The notes: generated by a model from the letters alone, not told the origin. Numbered from the stretch's first letter, positions 7,936 to 17,041 are shown. The stretch: 64,000 bases of DNA from Candidatus Dechloromonas phosphorivorans (GCA_016721185.1 JADKIP010000012.1:558001-622000); one strand, 5' to 3'. A program made the numbers and translations.

Positions 7936-9582
7936 TTATACCGCCGCCTGCAAAACAGGCGACGCGCTACAGGAAGCACTTTCCTCATCCGGCAGCACAA
8001 CCGCTTTCAAGGCATCGCGCCGGGAAATCTTGATTGGCGACATCGAAACGATGTTATCCACCTGCAAATCCGTACTGAGCCTAGGTTGCATACCGACCGG
8101 CTGACGCGGATGCAGCTTGAATTCACGTTTGGCTTTTTCCAGCTCTGCCTTGTTGGCACTGAAGTAGCGGGCTGCGGCAATGGTCTCCGGCAGATGCTTG
8201 AGGACATGCCACAAACTCCAGCGATGCGCCCAAAGCCGTTTGGCAAAGCGGCGCTGATAGCCCTTGCTGTCGTAAAAACGCCGGACGTGCCAGTTGTAAA
8301 GGGCATCCATCTCTTCCCGCGAACTGAAACCGCTGGGCAGAAAAACAAAGTTCAGGCAGTTCATCAGACGCCAGTCCTCGATGAAATCCCCGGAAACATT
8401 GCTGGCGCACTCGTCCCAGATCGGCGCGCCGTGCAGCGGACTGAACTTGGTCATGTTCATTTCATCAAGCTCCAGCGACAGAATGAAATCGCTGGTCGTC
8501 TTGACGGTTTCTGGCGTTTCGCCGGGCATGCCGAAAATGAACAGGCCCTTGGCACGCATGCCGGCCTCGTGAATCTGCCGCACCGTATCGCGCACTGCAT
8601 CCAGCGTGACGCCGGCCTTGTGCCGCTCCATCATCGCCGGATCGGCTGATTCGATCCCCATCGAAACCATCAGCACGCCCGCCTGCTTGAGCTTGGCCAG
8701 CATCTCGTCCGAGGTATGGCCAGTGCGGATCGCACAATTCCACTGCACGCCGAGCGGGTTTTCGATCAACAGGTCGCACAAATCCATCACCCGCTGCTTC
8801 TTGGCGGTGAATAGATCGTCGTACATGTTGATGTGATAAACGCCGAAGTTGTCACGCAGGTACTTCATGTGGTCGTAGGTGTATTGCGCCGAATTGGTCT
8901 TGTAGAGGCGCTCGAACACCGTGCGGTCACAGAAGGAACAGGTGTAGGGACAGCCACGCGAGGTAATCATCGTCGCGCCGTAACGCTTTTCGTAGGCGAA
9001 CAGCGGCAGATGATAGGCGTGCGGAAAACCGGCCAGCTTTTCGTAAGCCGGGAACGGCAGTTCATCGAGATCGAGAATGCGGTCGCGCCGTGGGTTAACG
9101 ACAATCTTGCCCTGTTCGTCACGGTAAATCAGGTTGCCGATTTCCTTCAGCGGCTTGCCGTCGGCCAGATTGAGCAGCGCCCCTTCACCCTCGCCGATCA
9201 CCAGATAGTCAATCTCCAGAAATTCCTCAAGAACGGGCGCCCCAAGCGACGAGACATGAACATTGCCGAAAACAATTTTTATCTCCGGACGCCGCTCACG
9301 AATATAGGTGGCGATTTCGATGGCATCCATGAATCCCGAAGTCGTGGCCGAAAAACCGACCATTTCGGGATCAGTCGCCAGCACGATTTCGGCATTCTCG
9401 GCGATCGTCTTCGGCGCGTAGGGCCCGAGGCAATCGTGCAAGGCAGTCTCATGCCCGTGTTTATCCAGCCAGCTGGCGAGTTGCATGATGCCGATTGGCG
9501 GCATGCGGTTGGCAAGGACAGAAAAATCGGGCTGACCGGGGACAAAATTGAAACCGGCGGGGTGAACAAGCGTGACACGCAT
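7936..9582 (-). CDS. B12-binding-domain radical SAM protein
   Basis: A 548-residue enzyme. Residues about 1-130 form a cobalamin-binding-type Rossmann domain (MGVxxHPAG-like start, MVGFSATTSGF, FGNVHVSSLG). Residues about 200-400 form the radical SAM barrel with the iron-sulfur motif CPYTCSFCD (cysteines 211, 215 and 218), the GIESADP segment and the GMPGETPE segment. The canonical DxHxxG cobalamin motif is not obvious, so cofactor use is uncertain. Class B radical SAM enzymes perform methylations, ring contractions or cyclisations. It is the first gene of the pigment-associated operon, so a tailoring step on the polyene or its anchor is inferred. BchE-like ring chemistry is not supported by any chlorophyll gene here. 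Confidence 0.8.
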   Translation of the reverse strand: MRVTLVHPAGFNFVPGQPDFSVLANRMPPIGIMQLASWLDKHGHETALHDCLGPYAPKTIAENAEIVLATDPEMVGFSATTSGFMDAIEIATYIRERRPEIKIVFGNVHVSSLGAPVLEEFLEIDYLVIGEGEGALLNLADGKPLKEIGNLIYRDEQGKIVVNPRRDRILDLDELPFPAYEKLAGFPHAYHLPLFAYEKRYGATMITSRGCPYTCSFCDRTVFERLYKTNSAQYTYDHMKYLRDNFGVYHINMYDDLFTAKKQRVMDLCDLLIENPLGVQWNCAIRTGHTSDEMLAKLKQAGVLMVSMGIESADPAMMERHKAGVTLDAVRDTVRQIHEAGMRAKGLFIFGMPGETPETVKTTSDFILSLELDEMNMTKFSPLHGAPIWDECASNVSGDFIEDWRLMNCLNFVFLPSGFSSREEMDALYNWHVRRFYDSKGYQRRFAKRLWAHRWSLWHVLKHLPETIAAARYFSANKAELEKAKREFKLHPRQPVGMQPRLSTDLQVDNIVSMSPIKISRRDALKAVVLPDEESASCSASPVLQAAV

Positions 9583-10117
9583 AACGTTGTCCTTGAAGGA
9601 AGTGTCTGAATTTTAGTAGAAAAGTAGCAAGATATTCCACGCAAATTGCCGGTGCATCGGACCAAAATATTTGTGTTTTAGCGCGTAGACCGCAGCAACG
9701 ATCAGCAACTACAAGATTAATAGCCGAATGGCATCTTTCGGCAACCAGTCAACGGCGCCCAAGCAGGAAAACACAAAAGTTGCAGGGCCGCCGGCAGAAT
9801 CATTCGCCACTGCATTTTCACTTGCCGGGCGTAACGCCCGGTCACATTCAAGGTGCCGACCACGCTGGCGCATTTGTTGGTGCCAAAAAGGGTTGCTGCC
9901 GATTCAGCAGGGTAAACGGTAAATCACGCAGGTATCTGGATCAGTCCACCGCCACCCACAACTGCATCATTAGCGCCAGTAAAGAAAGCAGCAGTAACAA
10001 GTATCAACAGGCTGAGGTCGAAGATTTTTAAATAGTTTTCAGGCCAGAAAGCTTCTTCTTGGATTTATATAAGAACTATAAATAAAACTACTGTTAACAC
10101 TAACTAACGAACACTTC

Positions 10118-10126
10118 TGTGGATAA
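10118..10126 (-). promoter_or_regulatory. DnaA box (perfect consensus)
   Basis: TGTGGATAA, the reverse complement of TTATCCACA, at the edge of an AT-rich tract. Confidence 0.7.
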
Positions 10127-10264
10127 GTAAAAATATTGTTTTATTTACAGTGACTTAATTGCAAAAATTGCCTCTGCAGAAAGCACTTGAATAGCTGTGG
10201 GTGAAAAGGGGATAGATTTGGCGTAGTGGACAATTCTCGTCCTTACCCCCAAAGCGCTCAGCGT

Positions 10265-10285
10265 TTATTCACAGTGTTATCAACA
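10265..10285 (+). promoter_or_regulatory. Pair of DnaA boxes
   Basis: TTATTCACA (10265-10273) fits the relaxed consensus TTATNCACA; TTATCAACA (10277-10285) has one mismatch. Both have the same orientation and are 12 bp apart, roughly one helical turn. Confidence 0.6.
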
Positions 10286-10320
10286 GCCGTGTTTTCCCCG
10301 GTAAACGAACAAGAAAAACC

Positions 10321-11694
10321 TTATTTGCCGATGCAAAACCGGCTAAATATGACACCCAGCAAATCGTCGGCCGTGAATTCGCCAGTAATTTCGCTGAGCG
10401 ATTGTTGCGCCAGGCGGAGTTCTTCGGCGAACAACTCAAGCGCCGGCAAGGGGCCTTCAACGACATTTCTCGCCGCTGCAATATGTTCCTGCGCCGCAGC
10501 CAAAGCACGCAGGTGGCGCTCACGGGCAATGAAGACATCTTCTGCCTGATGCCATCCAGCGATATTCAGCAGTTCCTGACGTAGTAATTCAATACCCACG
10601 CCGGAACGTGCCGAGAGGGAAATTGCGGTCGTATCCGGCTCGTCGTGGCGCTCAGCCGGCTTGCCGCTGAGGTCGATCTTGTTGTAAATCGTGATTCGTT
10701 TCAGGCGCTCAGGCAGGCGTGCCAGAATTTCGCGGTCAGCCTCGGCAATACCCGCACGGGCATCGACCAGGAGCAGCACCACGTCCGCTCGCTCGATTTC
10801 TCGCCAGCTTCGTTCGATGCCGATTTTCTCGACCTCGTCTTCAGTTTCGCGCAGACCTGCCGTGTCGATAATGTGAAGCGGAATTCCCTCAATTTGGATG
10901 GTTGACCGCAGTGCATCGCGCGTTGTCCCGGCAATGGGCGTGACAATCGCCAGATCGTCGCCAGCCAGCCGATTGAGCAGGGAGGACTTACCAACGTTCG
11001 GTTGGCCAGCCAGCACGACGTGGAGGCCGGTTTGAAGCAGTTTGCCCTGCCCTGCCCGGTCGAAAACTTCGGCCAGCTTGAGTTGCAGGGTTTCCAGCCG
11101 ACCAAAGGCATTGGCCGCCTTGAGAAAGTCGATGTCTTCTTCGGGAAAATCCAGCGTTGCCTCAACCAGCATGCGCAGGTTGATCAATTCATCGGTCAGG
11201 CTGTGGATGGCTTTGGAAAACTCACCCTGCAGCGAACGCACCGCCGAACGGGCGGCACTGGTTGTTGCAGCGTCGATCAGGTCAGCGACGGCCTCAGCCT
11301 GCGCCAGATCAAGCTTGCCATTGAGAAAGGCACGGCGGCTGAATTCACCGGGTTCGGCCAAGCGTGCCCCGAGATCGAGACAGCGCGCCAAGAGCATCTG
11401 CATGACGACCGGTCCGCCGTGGCCCTGCAATTCAAGGACATCTTCGCCGGTAAAGGAATTGGGATCGGGAAAGTAGAGCAGCAGGCCACTATCAATGGTG
11501 CTGCCGTCGGCAGCCTTGAAATCGGCCAGCGTGGCGTAACGTGCTTTGGGGGTTTTGCCGGTCAGGGCAAGGGCAACGGGCAGCAAATCGCTGCCCGATA
11601 CCCTGATGACGCCAACACCGCCACGACCGGGGGCCGTGGCGATGGCAGCAATCGTTTCAGGCTTAAGCCTTGGCGTCGTTGGCGGCCTTGCCAC
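10321..11694 (-). CDS. mnmE: tRNA uridine-5-carboxymethylaminomethyl modification GTPase MnmE
   Basis: A 457-residue protein with a typical MnmE layout: N-terminal tetrahydrofolate-binding domain (TIAAIATAPGRGGVGVIRVSG), helical middle and inserted Ras-like G domain with GQPNVGKSSLLN (P-loop), DTAGLRETEDEVE and NKID motifs, ending in the catalytic CIGK. With MnmG it modifies the wobble uridine of several tRNAs. The GTG start at 11694 lies inside the 3' end of yidC; no stronger start is visible. Its partner mnmG is about 50 kb away, whereas the two are adjacent in many proteobacteria. Confidence 0.95.
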   Translation of the reverse strand: MARPPTTPRLKPETIAAIATAPGRGGVGVIRVSGSDLLPVALALTGKTPKARYATLADFKAADGSTIDSGLLLYFPDPNSFTGEDVLELQGHGGPVVMQMLLARCLDLGARLAEPGEFSRRAFLNGKLDLAQAEAVADLIDAATTSAARSAVRSLQGEFSKAIHSLTDELINLRMLVEATLDFPEEDIDFLKAANAFGRLETLQLKLAEVFDRAGQGKLLQTGLHVVLAGQPNVGKSSLLNRLAGDDLAIVTPIAGTTRDALRSTIQIEGIPLHIIDTAGLRETEDEVEKIGIERSWREIERADVVLLLVDARAGIAEADREILARLPERLKRITIYNKIDLSGKPAERHDEPDTTAISLSARSGVGIELLRQELLNIAGWHQAEDVFIARERHLRALAAAQEHIAAARNVVEGPLPALELFAEELRLAQQSLSEITGEFTADDLLGVIFSRFCIGK

Positions 11695-13318
11695 CAGATT
11701 CGATCATCCGGGTAATCTGCCATTGCTGGGCAATGGACAGGATGTTATTGACTACCCAATACAGCACCAGGCCAGCCGGGAACCAGAGGAACATGACACC
11801 GAAGATCAAGGGCATGGCCATCATCACCTTGGCCTGAATCGGGTCCGGCGGCGTCGGGTTCAGCTTGGTCTGGACGAACATCGAAATGATCATGATGACC
11901 GGCAGAATGAAGTAGGGATCAGGTGAAGCCAGATCGTGAATCCACATCGTCCAGGGGGCATCACGCATTTCAACCGCACCGAGCAACACCCAGTAAAGCG
12001 CAATGAACACGGGAATCTGTACCAGAATCGGCAGACAGCCACCGAGCGGATTGACCTTTTCGGTCTGGTACATCTTCATCATTTCCTGATTCAGACGCTG
12101 TTTGTCGTCACCGAAACGCTCTTTCAACTGAGTCAGGCGCGGCGTCAGCAGCTTCATCTTGGCCATCGATTTGTAGGAAGCAGCCGAGAGCGGGAAGAAG
12201 ATGCCTTTCAGGATGACGGTCAGCACAATAATCGCCCAACCCCAGTTACCGACGATGCCGTGGATCGCTTGCAGAGCCCAGAAAATAGGCGCAGCAACGA
12301 CGGTCAGCCAGCCATAATCGACGACCAGATCCAGCCCGGGTGACAGTTCCTTCAGCGCAGCCTGTTCTTGCGGACCGGCATACAGACTGACTGATGTTTC
12401 ACCCTTGGCGCCCGGTGCAATCTCGGCGACCGGCACAATCAGGCCAGCCTGGAAGCTGTTGCCACCTTCCAGCTTGCGCATGTAGTACTCACGCGGCGTC
12501 TTGTCTTTCGGCACCCAGGCCGAGACAAAATAGTGCTGCACCATCGCCAGCCAGCCGTTATCGGCTGTCTTGGCAAACTTGGCTTTATCGCTTGCGATGT
12601 CGCCAAAGGCAATCTTCTGATATTTCTCGGCATCGGTATAAACCGCCGGACCGGTAAAGGTGGAAACCATCATGGTTTCACCTTCCGGTGCGACGTCATT
12701 GCGCTGCAGCTGGAAGTAAGCGTGCGGGGCAAATGCCTTGGCACTGCCGTTGGCAATTTCCCAAGCCACATCAACCAGATACGAACCCCGTTTGAAGGTC
12801 AGAATTTTGGTAACTTTGACGCCATCGGCAGCATCTGCTTCAAGGCGAATCTTCAATTCATTGGCGCCTTCGGCAAGTTCCGTTGGTCCCTCAACGCGCT
12901 TGAAGATTGAGCGGTGGGTCGGCAGACCTTCGCCAATCAGGCCGCTTTGAGCCATGTATTGGTGCTTGGCTTCAAACAGGAAAAAATTCTTGTCCTTGTT
13001 GCCGTGTTCCTTGTACCGGAGCAGCTCAAGTTCAACCAGATCGCCACCTTGCGCAGAAATGGTCGCCTTCAGCAAGTCGGTGCTGACGATAAAAGTTTCA
13101 CCGACCGGGGCAATGGCCGCTGCGGAAACAACGGGTGCAGCAGAACCGGTGCTACCGGGCTGCAAGGAAACGGAAGGCGTAGGCGCAGCACTACCTGGGG
13201 TAGTTGTTGCTACAGCATTCGCTGCCGGTTTCGGCTGGTTATATTTCTGCCAGCTTTCCCACAGCATGAAGCTGGAGAAAGTAAAAATCAGAACCAGAAT
13301 AAGGCGTCGAGTGTCCAT
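11663..13318 (-). CDS. yidC: Membrane protein insertase YidC
   Basis: A 551-residue insertase. It begins with an N-terminal anchor helix (LILVLIFTFSSFMLWESW), an Ala/Thr/Pro/Ser-rich linker and the large periplasmic beta-domain of Gram-negative YidC (about residues 60-330). The conserved five-helix core follows, with VVAAPIFWALQAIHG, GNWGWAIIVLTVILK and the NPLGGCLPILVQIPVFIALYWVLL segment. It inserts inner-membrane proteins alone or with SecYEG. Its end overlaps the mnmE start, and yidD lies just upstream, the standard order of this block. Confidence 0.95.
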   Translation of the reverse strand: MDTRRLILVLIFTFSSFMLWESWQKYNQPKPAANAVATTTPGSAAPTPSVSLQPGSTGSAAPVVSAAAIAPVGETFIVSTDLLKATISAQGGDLVELELLRYKEHGNKDKNFFLFEAKHQYMAQSGLIGEGLPTHRSIFKRVEGPTELAEGANELKIRLEADAADGVKVTKILTFKRGSYLVDVAWEIANGSAKAFAPHAYFQLQRNDVAPEGETMMVSTFTGPAVYTDAEKYQKIAFGDIASDKAKFAKTADNGWLAMVQHYFVSAWVPKDKTPREYYMRKLEGGNSFQAGLIVPVAEIAPGAKGETSVSLYAGPQEQAALKELSPGLDLVVDYGWLTVVAAPIFWALQAIHGIVGNWGWAIIVLTVILKGIFFPLSAASYKSMAKMKLLTPRLTQLKERFGDDKQRLNQEMMKMYQTEKVNPLGGCLPILVQIPVFIALYWVLLGAVEMRDAPWTMWIHDLASPDPYFILPVIMIISMFVQTKLNPTPPDPIQAKVMMAMPLIFGVMFLWFPAGLVLYWVVNNILSIAQQWQITRMIESGGKAANDAKA

Positions 13319-13348
13319 GAACTGCCTATGTAATCAAGCATTTTCAAA

Positions 13349-13561
13349 TCAGGGTACCGGATCGTACCCGCCGGGATGCCAGGGATGACAGCGGCTGATG
13401 CGTTTAGCACTCAGCCAGCCACCCTTGATGGCACCGTGTTTCTCTACTGCTTCCACCGCATATGCCGAACAACTCGGGTAATGCCGACAGCTTCGCCCCA
13501 GAAAAGGGCTGATCGCATATTGATAAACCCGAATCAGGGAAATCAACAGCCATTTCATCAT
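13349..13561 (-). CDS. yidD: Membrane protein insertion efficiency factor YidD
   Basis: A 70-residue protein with the DUF37 signature: LLISLIRVYQYAISPFLG, the cysteine motif CRHYPSCSAYA and CHPWHPGGYDPVP at the end. It has an amphipathic N-terminus and promotes YidC-dependent insertion. Its ATG at 13561 overlaps the rnpA stop codon. Confidence 0.95.
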   Translation of the reverse strand: MMKWLLISLIRVYQYAISPFLGRSCRHYPSCSAYAVEAVEKHGAIKGGWLSAKRISRCHPWHPGGYDPVP

Positions 13562-13926
13562 TCTTCCCGCTTCGGTTTTGGCCGTCGCAGTTTTTCCAGC
13601 AAAGCAACGAAGTCGTCAGCCAACAACTTGCCATCCAGTGCTCCCGGCTTTACGGCCAGACGAACGACAAAATCACAAGCTGGCAACGTCGTTCGCAAAC
13701 AACGAAACCGTTCGCGGATGATACGTTTGACTCTGTTACGGTCAACCGATCTTTTGAGCAGTTTTTTGCCAACGACCAACCCCAGACGTGCTTCGGTTAA
13801 ACCGGCTGCCCTTGGCTGATAGTGAAGCATTAATAATTTCCCGCGAATCGCCTTCCTGAAACCAAAAACGGATGAGAACTCATCCGTTTTTGTCAGGCGA
13901 TAGCGTCTGGCGAAGGTTTGTTCCAC
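13558..13926 (-). CDS. rnpA: Ribonuclease P protein component
   Basis: A 122-residue basic protein with the RNase P signature RNRVKRIIRERFR near residue 65 and the N-terminal YRLTKTDEFSSVF. It assists the RNase P RNA in maturing tRNA 5' ends. The gene overlaps yidD by four bases and follows rpmH after 17 bases, the universal arrangement. Confidence 0.95.
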   Translation of the reverse strand: MEQTFARRYRLTKTDEFSSVFGFRKAIRGKLLMLHYQPRAAGLTEARLGLVVGKKLLKRSVDRNRVKRIIRERFRCLRTTLPACDFVVRLAVKPGALDGKLLADDFVALLEKLRRPKPKREE

Positions 13927-13943
13927 CTCGCCGAACGTCCGGT

Positions 13944-14078
13944 TTAAACGGCCAGACGTGTGCGACCTTTAGCGCGGCGAGCAGCAATAACTGCACGACC
14001 ACCTTTGGTACGCATGCGAACCAGGAAGCCATGTGTGCGCTTGCGGCGCACGACCGACGGTTGATACGTGCGTTTCAT
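13944..14078 (-). CDS. rpmH: 50S ribosomal protein L34
   Basis: Reading the minus strand from the ATG at 14078 gives a 44-residue protein starting MKRTYQPSVVRRKRTHGFL and ending in RTRLAV, which is unmistakable L34. It heads the rpmH-rnpA-yidD-yidC-mnmE transcription unit. Confidence 0.97.
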   Translation of the reverse strand: MKRTYQPSVVRRKRTHGFLVRMRTKGGRAVIAARRAKGRTRLAV

Positions 14079-14113
14079 GTTGAAATCCCTTGATGTGCTG
14101 AGAAAAACGCGTA

Positions 14114-14143
14114 ATTACACCTTGATAGATGGTGAGCTGTCAA
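14114..14143 (-). promoter_or_regulatory. sigma70 promoter of rpmH
   Basis: On the minus strand a perfect -35 TTGACA (14143-14138) is followed after 18 bases by TGTAAT (14119-14114), one mismatch from TATAAT. The start codon of rpmH is about 35 bases further on. The promoter is close to two DnaA boxes (14164-14184), suggesting DnaA could influence it. Confidence 0.6.
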
Positions 14144-14163
14144 GGTCAATTATTTCCTAAAGC

Positions 14164-14184
14164 TGTGGATAAGCTTGTGGATGA
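14164..14184 (-). promoter_or_regulatory. Two DnaA boxes between rpmH and dnaA
   Basis: TGTGGATAA (14164-14172) is a perfect box and TGTGGATGA (14176-14184) has one mismatch, both in the same orientation and 12 bp apart. Autoregulation of dnaA or an accessory origin element is the likely role. Confidence 0.65.
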
Positions 14185-14308
14185 GGCGTAGAATCCTGCC
14201 TTCTTTGGCGCCCTCAGGCTGCCAACATTGTTACAAAATAATTCATTAAATCAAATACTAACGCCGCCAGCAATATTCAACGACTGGTCGGGAGGAGTCA
14301 ATTCATCA

Positions 14309-15682
14309 ATGGCCGGTTTTTGGGAATCCTGTTTACTGCGTTTTGAGCAGGAATTGCCCGAGCAGCAGTTCAATACCTGGATAAAGCCGCTCAGGCTTGA
14401 GGGTGAACAGGTCGCTCTCGAAGAGGGACTACGTCTTATCGCACCCAATGGTTTCATTCTTAAATGGGTCCGTGATCGCTATCTATCGCGCATCGAAGAA
14501 TACAGTCACAGCTTTTTTTCGGCCCCGGTTGCTATTTCGCTGGTCATTGGTAGCGCCAAGGCGGTACCGATGCGTAGTGATTCAGCCGTTGAAAGACCGC
14601 CTGAATCGTCAAGCAAGCCTATTTCGAGCGCAGAAAAACCGCGCAACAAAAACGGCAATTTTGAAAAGTCGCGGCTGTTTCAATCATTCACCTTCGATAA
14701 TCTGATTGTCGGCAAAGCCAATGATCTGGCCAGGGCTGCTGCAATTCAGGTCGCCAACAACCCTGGCGCCGCCTACAACCCCTTGTTTATCTACGGTGGG
14801 GCCGGCCTTGGCAAGACACACCTGATTCATGCTATCGGCAATACAATTTTGGCCGAATCGCCGGAAAAAGTTGTCCGTTATGTCCATGCCGAAGACTATT
14901 ACTCAGATGTTGTGCGCGCTTATCAGCAAAAGTCATTCGACAGTTTCAAGCGAAACTACCGTTCGCTCGACGTGCTGTTGCTTGACGATGTCCAGTTCTT
15001 CAATGGCAAGAACCGCTCCCAGGAAGAATTTTTCTTTCTTTTCAACGCGCTGATTGAAGCCCGCAAGCAGATCATCATCACCTGCGATACCTATCCAAAG
15101 GATATCAATGGTCTGGATGACCGGCTGGTTACCCGCTTCGACTGGGGTTTGACCGTACAGATCGAACCGCCAGAGCTGGAAATGCGGGTCGCCATTCTGA
15201 AGAAAAAAGCTGAAGCCGAAGGTATGCACCTCGATGACGAAGTGGCTTTCTTCATTGCCAAACACTTACGGTCGAATGTACGCGAGCTGGAAGGTGCGCT
15301 AAAAAAGGTTTTAGCCTATTCATCCTTCCATGGTCGCGTCATTGCGCTGGATTTGGCCAAGGAAGCACTGAAAGACATTATTGGCTCAGTTCGAAATGTG
15401 GGCATGGACAACATCCAGAAAACTGTCGCTGATTACTACAAGATCAAGGTAGCCGAACTTTTTTCCAAAAAGCGAACACGTGCCATCGCGCGCCCTCGTC
15501 AATTGGCGATGTGGCTATGCCGTGAAGTCACTTCGCATAGTTACCCGGAAATTGGCGATGCTTTTGGCGGTCGTGATCACACCACTGTCATTCACGCTGT
15601 AAAAACGATTGATTCGCTACGCCTCAAGGAAAGCGAACTCAATCACGATCTGCATGTCCTTTTACAGGTCTTGAAAGGTTAA
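14309..15682 (+). CDS. dnaA: Chromosomal replication initiator DnaA
   Basis: A 457-residue initiator. Domain I opens with FWESCLLRFEQELPEQQFNTWIKPL. The linker domain II is short. The AAA+ domain III has Walker A GGAGLGKTH and Walker B LLLDDVQFF. Domain IV ends with the DnaA signature GGRDHTTVIHAV for binding TTATCCACA boxes. The ATG at 14309 is chosen because a GGAGGAG ribosome-binding sequence lies 11 bases upstream and the protein then starts at the conserved MxxFW position. A longer reading from a TTG at 14228 would add 27 unconserved residues. Confidence 0.97.
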   Translation: MAGFWESCLLRFEQELPEQQFNTWIKPLRLEGEQVALEEGLRLIAPNGFILKWVRDRYLSRIEEYSHSFFSAPVAISLVIGSAKAVPMRSDSAVERPPESSSKPISSAEKPRNKNGNFEKSRLFQSFTFDNLIVGKANDLARAAAIQVANNPGAAYNPLFIYGGAGLGKTHLIHAIGNTILAESPEKVVRYVHAEDYYSDVVRAYQQKSFDSFKRNYRSLDVLLLDDVQFFNGKNRSQEEFFFLFNALIEARKQIIITCDTYPKDINGLDDRLVTRFDWGLTVQIEPPELEMRVAILKKKAEAEGMHLDDEVAFFIAKHLRSNVRELEGALKKVLAYSSFHGRVIALDLAKEALKDIIGSVRNVGMDNIQKTVADYYKIKVAELFSKKRTRAIARPRQLAMWLCREVTSHSYPEIGDAFGGRDHTTVIHAVKTIDSLRLKESELNHDLHVLLQVLKG

Positions 15683-15893
15683 AGCCTTGTTGATAAGGCT
15701 GTGAAAATGATGTCAATGAATTGTGAGTTATCTGGGGGTTTCCACTTTGTGCGAAAATTGTCCAGATTTCATCCACAGGCAATTAACGGCTTTTTGAAGA
15801 ATGAATAAATCATTCTAACAACCTGAAAATAAACAAAAACTTATTGTTATCCACAGAATTGTTCTCGATATAGTCTACTTAGGATTTTAATAT
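15683..15893. promoter_or_regulatory. dnaA-dnaN intergenic region with DnaA boxes
   Basis: A 211-bp gap with a perfect DnaA box TTATCCACA (15847-15855) and one-mismatch boxes TGTTGATAA (15687-15695) and TCATCCACA (15769-15777). The stretch 15778-15850 is AT-rich. It may be a secondary origin element, or it may hold the dnaN promoter with DnaA control. Confidence 0.5.
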
Positions 15894-17000
15894 ATGGTTC
15901 TTATCAAAACCCATAGAGATACCCTTCTTGCACCTTTGCAGTCGGTATCGGGCATTGTTGAACGCCGTCATACCTTGCCCATTCTTTCCAATGTGCTTTT
16001 GGAAAAACGTGGCGACAAGCTGACCTTGTTGGCGACCGATATCGAAATCCAGATCACTACCGCGACAACCGGTGCGGGCGGAGAAGGCGATGGCGCGGTC
16101 ACGGTTGGGGCGCGAAAGCTGCAGGAAATTCTTCGCTCTTTGCCCGATGCCAACGAAGTTAGCCTGGTGCTTGAAGACAAGCGCTTACAGGTTCGTTCCG
16201 GCAAAAGTCGTTTCAGTCTGCAAACGCTGCCGGCGGACGACTTCCCGCGCATGACCATTACGGAAGGCGAAACTCGGGACTTCCAGATTACGCAAAAAGC
16301 TTTCCGCCAGTTATTGGGCAAGACCCAGTTCAGCATGGCTGCCCAGGATGTGCGTTACTACCTGAACGGTTTGTTGCTGTTGGTTGAAGGGAAGGAACTG
16401 CGTGCCGTCGCAACCGATGGCCACCGCCTGGCTTATGCCAGTGTTGAGATTGAAGCCGATTTGCCACGTCAGGAAATCATTCTGCCGCGCAAGACTGTGC
16501 TCGAACTGAATCGTTTGCTGGTCGACAATGACGAGCCATTGCACATCACGCTGGCTTCAAATCAGGTCCGTTTTGCTTTTGGTTCGGTCGTGCTGGTTTC
16601 CAAGCTGATTGATGGCAAATTTCCTGATTACGAGCGGGTTGTGCCAGCCACGCTGAAGAACCATGTCAAGGTCGGCCGACAGCTGCTGATGCAGGCAATG
16701 AATCGTGCCGCAATTCTCACCAATGAAAAATTCCGCGGTGTACGCGTTGTTTTGGGCGAAAATAGCCTCAAGTTGATCGCCGCCAACGCCGAGCAGGAAG
16801 AGGCGCAGGAAGAACTGGAGATTGACTACACGGGTGATGCCATCGATGTCGGCTTCAATGTTGGATATCTCCTTGACGTACTAAACAACGTGCAAACCGA
16901 TGAAATTCAATGGAGTTTCAACGACGCCAACTCCAGCGCGCTAATCACCGTGCCGGGCAACGAGCGCTTCAAGTACGTCATCATGCCGATGCGTATTTGA
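15894..17000 (+). CDS. dnaN: DNA polymerase III subunit beta (sliding clamp)
   Basis: A 368-residue clamp made of three repeated domains. It starts MVLIKTHRDTLLAPLQSVSGI and ends with the conserved YVIMPMRI. Segments such as GVVERRHTLPILSNVLLE and ATDGHRLAY, typical of beta clamps, are present. It tethers DNA polymerase III to DNA. It lies between dnaA and gyrB in the standard order. Confidence 0.97.
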   Translation: MVLIKTHRDTLLAPLQSVSGIVERRHTLPILSNVLLEKRGDKLTLLATDIEIQITTATTGAGGEGDGAVTVGARKLQEILRSLPDANEVSLVLEDKRLQVRSGKSRFSLQTLPADDFPRMTITEGETRDFQITQKAFRQLLGKTQFSMAAQDVRYYLNGLLLLVEGKELRAVATDGHRLAYASVEIEADLPRQEIILPRKTVLELNRLLVDNDEPLHITLASNQVRFAFGSVVLVSKLIDGKFPDYERVVPATLKNHVKVGRQLLMQAMNRAAILTNEKFRGVRVVLGENSLKLIAANAEQEEAQEELEIDYTGDAIDVGFNVGYLLDVLNNVQTDEIQWSFNDANSSALITVPGNERFKYVIMPMRI

Positions 17001-17020
17001 TTATTGAATTAAAAGAAAAA

Positions 17021-17034
17021 GTTTCACGTGGAAC
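17021..17034. other. parS-like site upstream of gyrB
   Basis: GTTTCACGTGGAAC lies seven bases before the gyrB start. With flanks, the reverse strand reads TGTTCCACGTGAAACT, 15 of 16 bases identical to the Bacillus parS consensus. ParB bound here could also affect gyrB expression. Confidence 0.8.
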
Positions 17035-17041
17035 ACAAGTA

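Larger units (their letters stand above)
9583..10320. other. 738-bp gene-free region with DnaA-box cluster, candidate oriC
   Basis: No convincing gene is visible. The right half is strikingly AT-rich for this genome (about 10020-10190). It carries a perfect DnaA box TGTGGATAA (10118-10126), a TTATTCACA box (10265-10273, fits TTATNCACA), a one-mismatch TTATCAACA (10277-10285) and two two-mismatch boxes (10141-10149, 10196-10204). An AT-rich unwinding element beside clustered DnaA boxes is what an origin looks like. DnaA boxes also occur at 14164-14184 and in the dnaA-dnaN gap, so this is the best of three candidates. The left part should hold the promoter of the radical SAM operon. Confidence 0.5.

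Noticed and set aside
9683..9694. GTAGACCGCAGC as a further motif copy
   Set aside because: One mismatch at a fixed position; counted only as a near match.
9728..10031. Short readings in the gene-free region before mnmE
   Set aside because: No conserved motif and poor start signals; the region looks regulatory.
10228..10275. Possible terminator hairpin after mnmE (AAAGCGCTCAGCGTTT)
   Set aside because: Arms do not pair cleanly and no T run follows.
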